Shown here: positions 1 to 26,000 of the stretch, one piece after another
Layout of the letters: every line of letters starts with the position of its first letter
Numbering within the stretch: position 1 is the stretch's first letter
Assembly (NCBI GenBank): GCA_028583405.1
Contig: CM053256.1
Coordinates: 986,424 to 1,050,423, forward strand
From: Pogonophryne albipinna
Lineage: Eukaryota > Chordata > Actinopteri > Perciformes > Artedidraconidae
Reading direction: 5' to 3'
Length of the DNA stretch: 64,000 bases
Translations under genes and position numbers: made by a program
Notes under the pieces: generated by a model
Database searches by the model: none
The model's input: the letters and a program-made list of their open reading frames with translations, nothing else
What the model was told of the DNA's origin: nothing

Positions 1-36
<36 letters not shown>

Positions 37-50
37 GCGTGTGTGTGTGT
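1..50. repeat. (GT)n microsatellite at window edge
   Basis: Almost pure GT dinucleotides with two GC interruptions. The tract is cut by the start of the window, so its full length is unknown. It lies in an upstream intron of grik5. Confidence 0.95.
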
Positions 51-1044
51 TTTGTCTTTGTGTGACGGTGTGTTTGCATGTGGGAGTGAGTGTAGGTGAG
101 TATATGGAAACACTATGTATTTGTTTATTTGTGTGCATGCATGGGAAATAGCTGCATGCCAAATTGTGAGTGTTTATGCTTTACCTTCTCCTGGCGTTCG
201 TCCACACTGAGGATATAAGAAAGAGTGGTCTGTTTTCCTACTGTACATAAGCCAATTTTAGTGCCGCAGTACATTACCCCACTCAAAGCCTAATCCACAC
301 ATACACACCTCACATTATCACCCTCACATGCAGCCTTGTCTACTCTCTTCCTTTCTTCTCACACACATGCAACCTGTAATTGTTCACTTTAAACACTTAA
401 TCCTGTTTTAGAGCTTTCCATATTTGCTAAACCCCCTCCTGATTTACCTCCACCTGTATGAAAGATGATGCATCAGCTACGCCATGTGCGAATAATCTGT
501 AGCCTTGATTCACCTCGCTATTTTCCCCTTCTCCTCTCCTCCTTCCTCCTTGCCATCCTCTTGTCATTATTCACCCACTGTTCTACCTAAATAACCCTCC
601 CCCGTTTAGATGCATCTCTCTTTCTCTTATAATAATAAATAATAATACATTACATTTATAAAGCGCTTTTCCTGGTGCTCAAAGCGCTTACAAGCAAGTA
701 AAACAAAATAACAACAAAAGTAGGAAGTGCTAAGCTAGGAGGAATAAGGGCAAGGGGTTAGTTGATTAGGAGTTGAAGGCAAGAGTGAAAAGGTGAGTTT
801 TGAGGGATTGTTTGAATGATGTGAGAGTGTTGGCGGATCTGACGTGGCTGGGGAGGGGGTTCCAGAGTGTGGGGGAGGCTGCTGCGAAGGCCCTGTCACC
901 CCAGGTCCGGAGCTTTGTCCTTTGAACTTATAGCTTCCCTCTTTCATTCTTATCGATTTAATTTCTGCTTCAAAGACGAATGAACGTGTAAGAACACATA
1001 TCTGACATCAGTATTTCATTCTCGTTTGTTGTGCTCCTCTGCAG
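51..1044. other. grik5 intron (3' part), with a dispersed repeat at about 634-920
   Basis: No coding signal is visible here. At about 634 an AAT-rich stretch leads into a 'ttataaagcgctttt' motif and a passage ending near 920. This resembles a dispersed fish repeat: the same kind of 'tttataaagcg' start recurs at about 58840 and 62340. The 70-codon antisense ORF inside it is a low-complexity shadow. The intron ends with a polypyrimidine stretch and CTGCAG just before position 1045. Confidence 0.5.
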
Positions 1045-14076
<13,032 letters not shown>

Positions 14077-15374
14077 GAGCAGAGGAGCGGAGGTGGGGGG
14101 GAATATTTGTGCTGCTGAGAGAAACCTTGCTTGTTTCCACCTGAGCAATGTATCGGAGGGCAAAAAGAGGGGGGAGATGGAGGGAGAAAAGAGATGAACT
14201 GAGCCAATAGAAAATGAGACGACCTTTATAAGGAGAGGGAACACGTGATAGACCTGAATACTGTGAGGCGGTCGGTTCAGCTTCTGTCATAAACTCCCAT
14301 TAACAGTTCAGTTTGGACACATCTGAGCGGAAACACATGACCAGCTGATGGTTTCCATTGGCTTCCTTTTTCTCTCCTTCCTCCCCCTCTCACTTCACCT
14401 TCAGATTTGAGGGCGCTGGCTTTCTTCCCACAGACTCTAAATACCCCCTCTATTAAAATGAAGCCTTGTTGGAGGACATACTGTATCCGTATGTGATTTA
14501 AAACCGCAACTAAAAGACTTCCAGAGAATTATTTCCTGTTGTTTCTTTTCTTTTGTTGTCTCTCTCGTTTTGTTACCATTGTTCTAAGTGGGAATTACAG
14601 AGTTAAGTAAGACTACATGTGACAATACGGTGGATTATGACAAAGTAAGGAACTCGACTGCGGCTTATTGTGTTCGAGAGTTTTGTGTCCCTCCCTGTGA
14701 CCCGTAGCTGGAAGCTGGATTGAAAAGACAAAATGCAAACAGTAGCAGAGGAAACTGTCTGCCTTTCTTTACACTATGTGTGTGTGTTTGTACAAAAATG
14801 TGTCTTTAAATGTGTCTTTAAATACTTTAAAGTGAGGAGAACCATGTTCCCTGCAACAGCGCCCTTCTACAAATGTTAGATAATCAGATGGAGAGACTGA
14901 GCAAGAGGTTTTGAAATGTGAAATGAATGTCCCTCGTTATCCCGGGTAACACTTGCCAAGCCTTTACTCCTTGTTCACCTCTGCTCACACAGCGTTGAGG
15001 AGATAGAGAGGCAGAGCCCGGGAGGAACGACAGGGGAACAGAGAAGGATGAGATAGAAAACAGGCAGCGAGGGGAAAGGACACCACTGCATTTGAATGAG
15101 AAATCCTTCGCTGAACTACTTCCATTATTAGATCTGTCCTGATCTGTTAATTCTGGGCATCTTTTAAGGCGCTCGTTAACGCGCCAGCGGGCTCCAGCTC
15201 CTTCTCCTCTCGGTTTAGCAACTTGGCTCCTGCCAGACTGATAGACTCAACACAGCCTCGTCAATACTGTTTCAAGCTTTTGATCGCCTAATTACTCCCC
15301 TCGGTGGCAGGGGACTCGTTCGGGAGGGGGGGTTGAACACAGAGAAACATGCTGATAAATAGATTTAGAATAAA
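14077..15374 (+). other. Probable grik5 3' untranslated region
   Basis: Non-coding DNA directly after the grik5 stop. The first canonical AATAAA is at 15369-15374, and another is at 15667-15672. The true cleavage site cannot be read from sequence alone. Confidence 0.45.
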
Positions 15375-16897
15375 TACATGTTATTTGTAGCACTGCGTCT
15401 GGGAAGAGAAGCTAATCTAATGATGCTGTTAATGTTACAGCCCTACTGCTCAGCTAGATCCAAATACTACACTTTATTAGCCACAGGGCTTAAAGGGAAT
15501 TCACTGGTGGATTTGCAGATTGTTATGCCTTTGAATCTATAATTCTCCTATTGTCCACAAATCCAACACAAAATCACCAATGAATTGATAAAATGACCAG
15601 ACTTATAATTATCCAGAGCATGTAACCTTTTATAACTCCATGCAATGGATTTCTATTGAATACAACAATAAAAACCATTAAAATACACACAAAGGAGTCA
15701 CACCGTTGCTTTGAGCCACGTTTTCTCAAGACTATTTCTCTTTTCTGAGGAAACTATGTAATGGTGCCCATTTTAAGAGAAGTTAGAAAGTAATTAAGTT
15801 TTTTTTTGTAAACACTGAAAGGGATGAGACCACCGATATTAATCCGAAAGGAATAAAATGAATGCTTACACAAAAAGTAGTATCCTTATGAAGCAAGATG
15901 ATCAGATTGAGGTCTAAATTGTAATAATGAGTTCCCTTCAGTTATCAGTGTGTTCTCTGTGGTTCAACACCTCTGTCTGAGTGTCCCTTCAGAAGTAAAT
16001 GTCCTGATTTATTTTGCACAATAGCCCATTATCCCATAATATATATATATATTTTTGATATGACATATCAAGTGCTGTATTAGCATTTTCTGCACCGCAG
16101 GTCATTGACTCATCAGTGTCTCAGCGTTTATTGAATCAGTTATCTAATCAGCTCCCAACATACTCGCTGTAAAGTGATTCACTAAACTAAGGCGTTTTGA
16201 CACACTCTTTTACATATAGTAAGTAACTATTGCTCCAAAAAAGAAACATATGAGGGTAATCTGATGAAACGTATCCCCGTCATCCTGGCTGTGTTTTCTT
16301 AGTGTTTGTCTTTTATGGTTTGATTTCCTGACAGCAGATTGTATGAATGTAATGCTTCTGATTCTCAATTGAACTTCATGAACTTGTTTTTCTTTAATAT
16401 GTTTTCTGGCCCCGTGTTTCCCCACTTGAAAGACCTCTTGACATCCATGAGTTTCCTCTAAAACACATGCATTTACAAACTGCTTCACATTTAACCGAGG
16501 GGTGACATGCTTTCAATTCAGATCCCACCAAAAAGCAGGACTACGATCCCTCACTTCCCATCCATCCATATTCAGTGTCATACAATGTAAAATAGAAACC
16601 CACCAGTTCAGCCCTTCACAATTCCCTCTGGGTTATACAAAAAAATACATGGCATTGTTGTCTGGGCAAACGTTGCATTGCCGTATGAAATTATGGATTT
16701 TGCAGGGAAACAGATTTGTCGAGTGTTGTGCTCCAGATAATGAATGATAACATTGTTTGCACACATTATGCTGTTTCTACCAATGATTTCTGTCAGCAGA
16801 CGCCGGCCTGGATTCAGTTTCTCTCTGTTTACTTCTCCCTTTGTGTCCTGAATGCTGACAAGGCAACCGGAGCCAACCCCTTTCCACAAGAAGTCAC

Positions 16898-16936
<39 letters not shown>

Positions 16937-18280
16937 ACACACACGCACACACATCTTCATTTCCAATTCCCTTGTTGTCCAAAGGTTGTAAACCCACTGT
17001 TGTTTTCAATGTTGTCTCTTTCCTGTGTTCACTTTGGGTTGTTGTGGTACGAATTCACAAACTTGATGTGTGACAGCAGCACATAGACAACGAATAAGGG
17101 TCCATCCACGGCTTCAAAACATCAGCTGGAAGCGTTTACTAGAGGCAAGATGAAGGTTAAAAAGAATATTGTTTGTTTGTATAACTTCTAGTATGAAGGT
17201 AAGGGAGGGTCACAAAACAAATCAGAAGGGGTGTCTGAGCAGTCACTCCACAAAACAAAGCTTTTTTGTTTATTTTTATGTTCTTTTCTTTGGTATTTTT
17301 TCATATTTCTATACTAGTGCTAAATGGATTATTAAAACTGATGATGAATATTATGATGAAATTGTTGTTATTATTCCTATTAAAGAGCAAGAGGTTCTAT
17401 AGTGTGATTGTGGGTGAAGGGGGGTGGGAGGTGCAATGGTGCTCTGCAGAGAGATCGCCCTGTTGTTCAAAACCTATAGACACACAAACTTCTTTTGGAA
17501 TAAAAAAATATTCAAACAGTCTCATAGACATAGTGACGTTTGTGTTTTCCTTTCTGAGCGGGAAGGTTTGCTGCCTTTTTACTCGTCATGTTTGGGTCAT
17601 GATTCATTGAAGAATATAGCCAGTAAAATTGTAGCACATGTGGAACAACAGTGATGTTAGTCTGTGTTGTTGTGCGTTTGTTGGTCTACCAAGGACCATG
17701 GTAGAAGAAGAAGAAGAACTTTGGTATTTTTCAACCTAGTCTAAGCATTTGTTTTTCTAAGTGAGTAATACCGACAACAATTTGGAAAATTGGTCAAGTA
17801 TTGAGCGATGCCTTGCTGAGGGCAGCCACTAAACGGCCCGAGGCAATAGAGGTTTGTCAATATACGTCCACTTAAAGTGCTTGTTTTTACCACTGACAAC
17901 ACTATGGCAAGGATCCTACAGAGAAATAAAACATTGTCTTTACCTTTCACTTCATCCACAGCCTGTTTGTTATTGTGTAAAACCCTGCGATGCATCCACA
18001 TTGTTGAAGTCAGCTAAATATTCTGCCATGACATTGAAAAAGATGACAACAACTCAGACGACAACAAGGCTTTCCCCTCTTAAACTCTTACTCACGTTTC
18101 CACTGTTGACACCCGGCAACAAGTCACACATGCAGATACACAAACAGAAAATTGAAGGTTAAAGAAAAAACATTAGATTAGATATTTCTGTCGATGGCAA
18201 AAGCAAACACTTCTAGTGAACGTGTGTTGACTACTGTAATTGCCCCTTTAATTTCAAAAATGGTTTCCCCCATTAGTCAC
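15375..18280. other. Intergenic DNA with one (AC)n tract
   Basis: No gene or clear mobile element is recognised. An interrupted (AC)n tract lies at about 16900-16953 and short runs of AGA/GAA at about 17705. The ORFs present are short and of low complexity. Confidence 0.55.
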
Positions 18281-18879
18281 TAATGGCGCGTTTCCACCGC
18301 AGGCCTCGCTCGGCCTCGCTCGGTTTGGTTAGGCCTTATTAGGCCCGGCTCAATTTAATGCTGCGCTTCCATTACAGTTTAGGAACTGGGGTAGCAGTGT
18401 AGCAGTGTAGGCGGAGCCGTGACGTCATCTTCAATGAGAGCCCCAGAAAAACAACACAGCCGTTAGCTCTTAGCACTCAGAGCTCACAGCTCTTCTTATC
18501 TGTTCAGCAACTAGACAAAAGTTAAACAAGTACAAACCACAGACTGCCTGTGTCATGGGGAATACAGTCGCTGTTTTATTTATGTCTGTATAGGCCGTTG
18601 TTGTGAGTGTGGACGGTCGGAGCATATATAACGTTAGCTTAGCCAAGCTCCATTTAGAAAACACGCATTTTAAAAGGGTTTTTATCGCCTGCAGTCTGTC
18701 TGCAGATTTGTCAAAGCATTAATTCATGGTTTTTACTAACCGGTATCAGTATGTTGTTACTTCGGCATCATTTTGAAACGTGTATTACAATTAAATCACG
18801 GTCAAATATGTTCTGGATCTGGATTAATAATGAGCAGAACCCAGAGGTATCACGCTCAGTGGGGGATGGATGATCCCCG

Positions 18880-21569
18880 CTAAATGTCTCTTAAAATTTG
18901 CCGGAAGCACTGCACGGTTTCTGCGATGACAGCTTCTTCTGGTAGCAAATTCCACTCTCTGATTGTTCTCGGAAAGAAGGAGTATTTAAGAGTGTCACTA
19001 GTTGCGAAAATTCGCTCGAAGTTCAAAGAGTTGGCTTTGCGGGTTGCACTTCTTCTAACTGGCTCTAGGTACATTGATGCATCAATGGCTGAGATGTTAT
19101 GGACAATCTTGAAGAAGAGAACCAAATGAGCCAATCGCCGCCTTTCACTTAATTCCACCCAGTTCAACCGCTTGAGCATTTCTGTGACACTGCTGTCCCA
19201 TTCACAATCTCCAAAAATGAATCTTGCACCTCTTCTTTGTACTGATTCCAGGGCATCACTGTCTTTATCAGTGTAGGGGTCCCAGACCGAGCTGGCGTAC
19301 TCTAGTTTAGAACGTACTAGGGCCACAAAAGCTGTCTCCTTCAGTTTCTGGGGACAGCGTCGCAGGTTCCGGCGTAGGAAGCCGAGCGAACGGTTTGCCT
19401 GTGTTACAATTTGGCCAATGTGTTGGCCAAATTTCAGGTTGTTATGGATTTCTACCCCAAGATAAGGCTGGTGAGTCACCTCTTTCAATACCTGGCCACA
19501 TAGAGTATAGTTTTTAATGTGCGGGTTTGTTGATCTGCTTGTTCGTAGGATGTAGCACTTACTAGTATTAAAGCGCATTCCCCAAGTGTTAGCCCATTCC
19601 TGAAGTCTAGTCAGGTCACCCTGTAGATCTTCTTGGTCACTTCCATTTTTAATAGGCCTGTAGAGCAGGCAGTCATCCGCGAATAACCGCACTGTAGATG
19701 CTACATGTGACAGCAGGTCATTAATGTAGCATAAGAAAAGCAATGGACCCAGCACAGTGCCTTGTGGGACACCAGAGTCAACGTGAACTGTACTTGATTT
19801 CACCCCTTCTACGACTACTTGTTGGCTTCTTTGCATGAGAAAGGTTGTGGTCCAATCAAGTATTGGGCCGGTTATACCCATGTGGGCCAGCTTTAGCAAC
19901 AGGCGCTTATGTGGAACCGTGTCAAAAGCCTTTGAGAAATCAAGGATTGTCACATCGACTTGAATTTCTGGTCATGATATTTTGCCAGGTCATGCATTGT
20001 GACTAGGAGTTGAGTTTCACATGGATGGTTTTGTCGAAATCCATGCTGGAACGGGGTGAGGACATTATGCCTTTCCAGGTGATTCAACAGGTGTTTGCAA
20101 ATTATGTGTTCCAGGAGTTTACAACATACTACTGTCAGGGAAACTGGTCTGTAATTTGCGGCGGTGTGCCGGTCCCCTTTCTTGAATATAGGCGTAACAT
20201 TTGCCTGCAGCCAGTCATCGGGTAGATTTCCTGTTTGCAGTGACTGCGTGAATACGCACTTGAGCAGTGGGCCTATTTGGGGGGCCAGCATTTTGAGTAT
20301 ACAATTGGGTAGACCATCTGGGCCGCTAGCCTTGTTGATCTTAATATTTGCCAATAGTTTGGTCACTCCTTCAGTCGTGATGATCAGGTCTTCTATCTGC
20401 GGCGCTGGATCTCCTGATATAGAGGGCTGTCTACCATCATCCTTAGTATATACAGATTTAAATTGTTTGTTGATGAGTTCAGCCTTGTCTTTGCTGCTAC
20501 TGTAGAGGTCTTCACCCTCTCTAATAGGGGAGACTCCAATGTTGTCCGCTCCACACTCTTTGACATATTTCCAGAATAGTCTGGTATTGTTTTCAGCAAG
20601 ACTCTGGGTGAGTGTGTTTTCGATATAGTCCCAGTGTGCACTGCGAAGGTTATTTTGAACATGTTTCTTTTGGTTGCGGAAGTTTTCCCAATCACGAGTT
20701 TTGCCTGATCGCTTGGCTTTGTTGTATAACTTCTTTTTATTTTTTATTTGGCGTTTCATGCAGTGAGTGAGTCAGGGCAGGTTGTGCCATGTGGTAGTGA
20801 ACTTGGTCGGGATATGCTTATCCATCTGTGAAAACAGTTTGTCTCTGAGCATATTCCAGTTGTCATTCACAGTTCGCTGGTTTTCTGTTTTAACAAATTC
20901 TGTGCTGAACACTTCCAGCTCAGTTTGGATGGCTTCCCAGTCTGCTAATGACAATTTGTACATTTTTCTCTGGGCTTTCTTTGTATATACAGGATGTATA
21001 CTAGAGTCCATCATGACAGCACAATGATCTGATATGCCTGGTGTTGTTTGCACATTTTGCACGAGCGTTTAATTTGAAGTGAATATCAAGTCTAATATGT
21101 TCTGTTGTCGAGTAGGCTCGAGTTGTACTTGTGTTAGTGAGTATTCTTTGACTATGTCTAAAACATGTTGGTTTAGAGCTATGTTGTTTGTCCCTGGTTG
21201 TTAATTTTCCCAATCTATACCAGGTGCGTTGAAGTCACCACCTTGAATTATTGTTTTTTCTGATGCGTTACCAGGCAATAGAGAAATTGATTTCCGAAGC
21301 TCATCCAGTTTGGTGTGATGGTCACTTGGTGGTCTATGGAAGCTACCAATGTAGAATGTTTTGCTCTCTTGGGAAACCTTGACCGAGACCCACATGATTT
21401 CAATTTCTGTGTCTGTGGTTGCAATCCTTGTTGCTGTAAAGCCTTCCTTTATGCCGATGAAGACTCCACCTCCGTTTATATTGCGATCCTTCCTAAAGAT
21501 AGTATAGTGTTTGGGGAATATTGCACCATTCTTTATGGTTTCATCTAGCCATGTCTCATTCCCAATTAT
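18880..21569 (-). pseudogene. LINE ORF2: endonuclease C-part plus reverse transcriptase, frameshifted
   Basis: Encodes the endonuclease/reverse transcriptase of the LINE in pieces. Around 21569-21201 the endonuclease continues with IIGNETWLDE, YIGSFHRPPSD and GGDFNAPGIDW. After a degraded linker (about 21200-20770), 20759-19950 carries the RT fingers (NKASGPDGLPNCILK, NYRPVSLTVV, FQHGFR). 19953-18880 carries DFSKAFDTVPHKRL, the GVPQGTVLGPLLF motif, the catalytic FADD box, and the thumb/connection domain ending ILRDI. The junction near 19950 is a frameshift between FKSM and the TILDFSKAFD segment, and a stop lies near 20765. The motifs match APE-type elements of the jockey/CR1 group; finer assignment needs a phylogeny. 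Confidence 0.88.
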
Positions 21570-22342
21570 TGTTGAAGCAAACACAGTAGTGGTGGCTTAA
21601 AGCCCACCTCTGCTCCGCGCCGTTCGTTAGATGAGCCTGGTCAGATTAATAAGAGAAGGAGTTCAAAACACCGGCATAAAAGTTATAACAATAATCTGAT
21701 TTTAATGGTAAAAAACACCAATACAAATTACAGAGTACTCCGGGCTCCCAGCTCTACTGCTGTGCGATACAGGTATCGGGACCAGCCAGTCAGAAACAAG
21801 GGGGCATTTTGCATGAATAAACAACAGTATATATGGACATTTTTGGGGCGGAGATGTGGGTCGGCTCTTCCGTCCCATTTTACTCCTAAGTGAAGCGTGA
21901 GAGCCTCGGAACTAGTCAAGGTCAGAATCACTTTTTATCTTCCATCTAACTTCACTCCTTTACTTTCCCAGGGAAGATTTCACACAAACTATTCTTTCCC
22001 AAAACAATCAAACATTGTACACAGATATATTGGTGCTTGAGATTATACTGGCCCCAGGAAGAACCTTGAATAAGAACATGTGCATGTGCTGGTGGGGGGG
22101 AAAGTGTATGTGTGTGTGTGTGTGCTGATATCTGGGTCAGTGAGTGTATGTGTGTGTGCTGGAGACAGGAGGTGTAAGTGTGTGTGTGTCAGGGTATCTG
22201 GGCAATTGAGTGTAAGTGAAAAGGGTTATATATATAGGATTACTTTAAAACAGTCCCAAATAATACATGTTCACTTCAATACAGTTCAAGATAATACCTG
22301 TTTACTTTAATACAGTTTAGAACAATATCTGTTTGCTTTAAC
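21570..22342 (-). repeat. 3' LTR of the LTR element
   Basis: 773-bp direct copy of the LTR at 28321-29095. Its downstream edge (element sense) joins the LINE endonuclease codons at 21569. It contains short ORFs that appear identically in both LTRs and are not genes. Confidence 0.93.
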
Positions 22343-22357
22343 CCCTCTTTTGATCTC
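22343..22357 (-). other. Polypurine tract of the LTR element
   Basis: In element sense this is GAGATCAAAAGAGGG, directly upstream of the 3' LTR start GTTAAAGC. That is the position of the plus-strand primer in LTR elements and independently confirms the minus orientation. Confidence 0.75.
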
Positions 22358-22635
22358 ACCTTCAGAGATCAACTTATACACAGCATTTGAAACATAACCA
22401 CTGTCATTCTTTTCTACTGTCTGTCCCCCAACATTTATATAAATCCATCAGTCGCTGGGATTTAGAGCACTTTAAACCTTTAGGAACAGTCCACCATAAC
22501 AACTTCTTATGACAGTGGAGGGAGACCAAAATATGTTAAAAAAAGTGTCCTTGTCGGCTGAGTCATCGTGCTCGTCCTCCTCCGACGCGTAAGCCAACAA
22601 GGGCATTTGGTACGAAGGGGAAGGGGCAGCTTCTC

Positions 22636-22750
22636 CCTCAAAAAATGGGATATTAAAACAAAGTTCCTCAAAAAATGGGATATTAAAACAAAGTTCCTCA
22701 AAAAATGGGAAAAAACAAAGTTCCTCAAAAATGGGATATTAAAACAAACT
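22636..22750. repeat. 30-bp tandem repeat, about 4 copies
   Basis: Units with the core 'cctcaaaaaatgggatatt' begin near 22636, 22666, 22696 and 22723. The third has an internal deletion. It lies near the 3' end of the LTR element's internal region. Confidence 0.9.
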
Positions 22751-22830
22751 CCACACCGGCTATATCAACCTGTTTCAGCGGAAAGTGTAGTCCCCTGTGC
22801 CGTCCTGGCTTGCCGTGTCTTTGTCCCCCC

Positions 22831-23050
22831 GATCCGCTGACGGCGGCTTCTGGGCTGCCTGCTAGAGAGATGTCTTCTGGATCCTCCTCCTCCGGCCCGC
22901 TGATGGCGGCTTCCGGGTCGATGCTGGAGAGATGTCTTCCCGATCCTCCGTCTCCGGTCCGCTGATGACGCCTCCCGGGTCGACTGCTGGAGAGATGTCC
23001 TCCCGATCCTGCTCCTCCAGTCCGCTGATGGCTGCTTCCGAGTCGACCTC
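22831..23050 (-). repeat. About 63-bp tandem repeat, 3 copies plus a partial one
   Basis: Units start near 22861, 22923 and 22986 ('gctggagagatgtc'), with a partial copy from 22831. In element sense, two units are read as a repeated acidic peptide (DREDISPA) inside a 104-codon frame at 23176-22862. No known domain; it could be a remnant gag-like or spacer sequence. Confidence 0.8.
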
Positions 23051-23059
23051 CTCGTCGAG

Positions 23060-26000
23060 GGCCACGTCCGTCCTGATGTCGTCCATGGTCCTAGCAGGTG
23101 GTTTCCCCGCCGCACACTGGCTCCAGCTGTCCCCCTTTCCTCCTAGACGGACGGCATGAGAGATCCGCTGGGTCACTCGGTCGGGGCCGGAGAGCCTGGG
23201 GTTGAGCCACTTTGTCCTGATGACCTTCAGCCAGACGAACTCCGCTGTGTCGGCCTCCTGGGTCCCTCTTTGGCGTCACCAACCTGTGTGGAGAAATCTG
23301 ATACAAATCCCTCAAGCCTACGCTCAGGGCTCCTGGGCCCTCAGCTGTTTGGAGCCTGTTGGTGGGGTGTCTTAAAACAACAGCCGTCTGTGAACAGGTT
23401 TTCTAAATTAATTGTAGACCTCCTGTCTGCCAGTGCAGCTTCAGAATCTTAATACTTGGACTGTGGCAACAAAACAAAACTCCAACATCTCTAGGTGAAC
23501 CAAATAACATATTTCAATAGCTCTGAATTTCTGACAAGCATCTGTGTTATTCTTAAATCAAATCCTTGAGATCCCATTTAAAATCTAAATATAATATGAA
23601 CTGCTAATGTTTCTGGTAAAGAAACACACTAATGTTATGGATTCAAAAACAACCAAAATCATGATGCTGACAAAATGAATGATTTCCTGGTGATACTGCT
23701 TTTACCTGTCAGTGCTGAGATATTATCAAGATCACTCACAGTAGCCCCTTGGCCACTGATTCTGCATCTAAGTTACCTGTTATAACTCAATCAATATTAG
23801 AAACATGTCAACATTCATCAAACAGTATCTTATCCCCAGATATGGAGCAGGTCAATTCTAAAACTGTCAATCAATGGTCAGATTGAACATCCGAGTTGGG
23901 GCAGCAGGTTAATTTCAGTCCCTAAATGAAAAATGTACATTGTGAAGTTTACACTCCCCCTTTTTACACATGAACCTCATGTGTAACCATGGATTATAAG
24001 AAAATACCAAACATTTTCCCAAATGTACATCCATCATTTCCACAGTAAACACTTCAGTGAAATGAAGTGTTTCTCTCCATCCTTCAGTCCTAAAAGAAAC
24101 AGAATCTTCATGTTTTAGTTTGAGTTTCACATTCTGCAAACTGCCACCTCCTGTGGGAGTAAAATATCATCAAGTGGATTAGAAACGGGTAATAATATGT
24201 TGGTCCAAAAACATGCTTGGTTAGTTATTGTTTTAGAATCATGCAGTTTCACTGATCACATGCAGACATACACTCACATTCACATTCACAGGTTGTAAAG
24301 TCTTGGTCTGGTCAGAGTCACTCCAGAGTCAGTCATTGACAGTGCCTTCTCAAGTTACACTGTCGGTCAGGGTCAAAGGTCAGTTGGTCTCAGTCTTTTT
24401 GGCCATGTGTGTGCTCTGCAGAGACTTCGATATTTCAGCATAGGCCAGTATCCTTTGTCTCCAAAAATCTGTCATATATGGAGCGCCATCATTTATTAAT
24501 TCACGATTACAACTATAATTTTCCAGATATCTCTAACTTTTCATCGGAACAGCTGTTCCCCACATTCCCTGAAAAGTGTTAGCCAAAAAATGTCACTTCC
24601 TCATAGTACTACTACTGCAATTCATTTACACCTAATTAGTATTAAAATGTCTAATAGATCTATTTCAGAAACTTGTGCATATAATTATTATCTTGAGTCA
24701 AAACATTATTAGGATCTGTAAAGCTCTGCCATGTATTTCATAACTCATATTAATTTATCTTCAATTCTGGTCCACTTAAAGAACAATGTTAAATTCTTTA
24801 GCAGTGAGTGGAACCTTGGGTGTACGAACATGTAACAATCACTGCTTCCTTTATTAAGGATTTAAAAACAGAAGTAATTTCATCAATGGTTTGTAGTTGA
24901 ATTTAGGAATGATCACTTATGGTAGGTATGTTTTTACTTTTTATCATCTCTAAATGTCAGTTAATTACTAATTAAATAGATGTCCATTAGGAGGTGGTGA
25001 CACTTTGTCTTTTAAACTCATAATCTGGTGCCGTGCGCTCCCTGTGAAGCTGCAACTAAGATTTTAAAAACCACTGCAGGGTGGGTCAAGTGACCCATTC
25101 TCCCTATTGGTCGTCAATAATATGCACCATTACAATGGGTGATCCAAGGCCCCACATTTGTTTACTCCCAATTATATTGCTTTTTCAAAATTAAATTAGC
25201 TGTTTTTAATTTTAATTTAATTTTAAACTCTACATTTTGGACGACAAACAACAGTTATTTCCCCATAAAAAGTTCTCCTGTAGTAATATATGCCACAATG
25301 GTGAAGCCAATACCTCAAATTGAAATACTATATTTTGTTTAGAACTAGCTTTCTCTTCAACATGGCCTATATAAATAAATATTTGTCTGATCTTATAGAG
25401 ATGTTACTAAAACTCTCCCTTTGAACTGATCAATACTGTAACAAATTAAAACACTACCAAATTCACACATGAATAAAAACTCTAAAAGAATAATTTGTAA
25501 ACATGATGAAAAGATTGAAGAATATGGTTCTACACTGTACTCTCCCCCTTTATCCCTCAGTGTGTTTTAGGATGATTCTCATTTTACTTTAATAGTTCCA
25601 TCTTTACTGCTATCTTTTATTTACCAATTGATTAATTCATGGTTAATACAACTTTTTATCTTTACTTATTTATCAAGTCAATTCAATTTCTTTAAATTTG
25701 GTTCTTTAAAATACATTAGTAGATACCTTGTGGAGTATTCACAATAACTAATCCTCTCTAGGATATGAAATCCGTTCATCTTTAAGCAGTTACTATTTCC
25801 TTATTTATCTTTTGTTCATGATAACAATGGTATAACAACCACACGTTTTACCCATAGCTAGTTTCTATGTCAAGATTATTATGTGTGACATAATAATCAG
25901 ATGTCTTGTTTGCTAAACAAGAATAATAAACTTTATTCTTTTCAGTATTCCAGACCATCATTTAAACAAGCAGCCTCTTATCTAAACACTAAGCATTAAG

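Noticed and set aside
21705..21931. ORFs on both strands repeated identically at 28456-28682
   Set aside because: They are duplicates because both lie in the two LTRs; no protein family is recognised.
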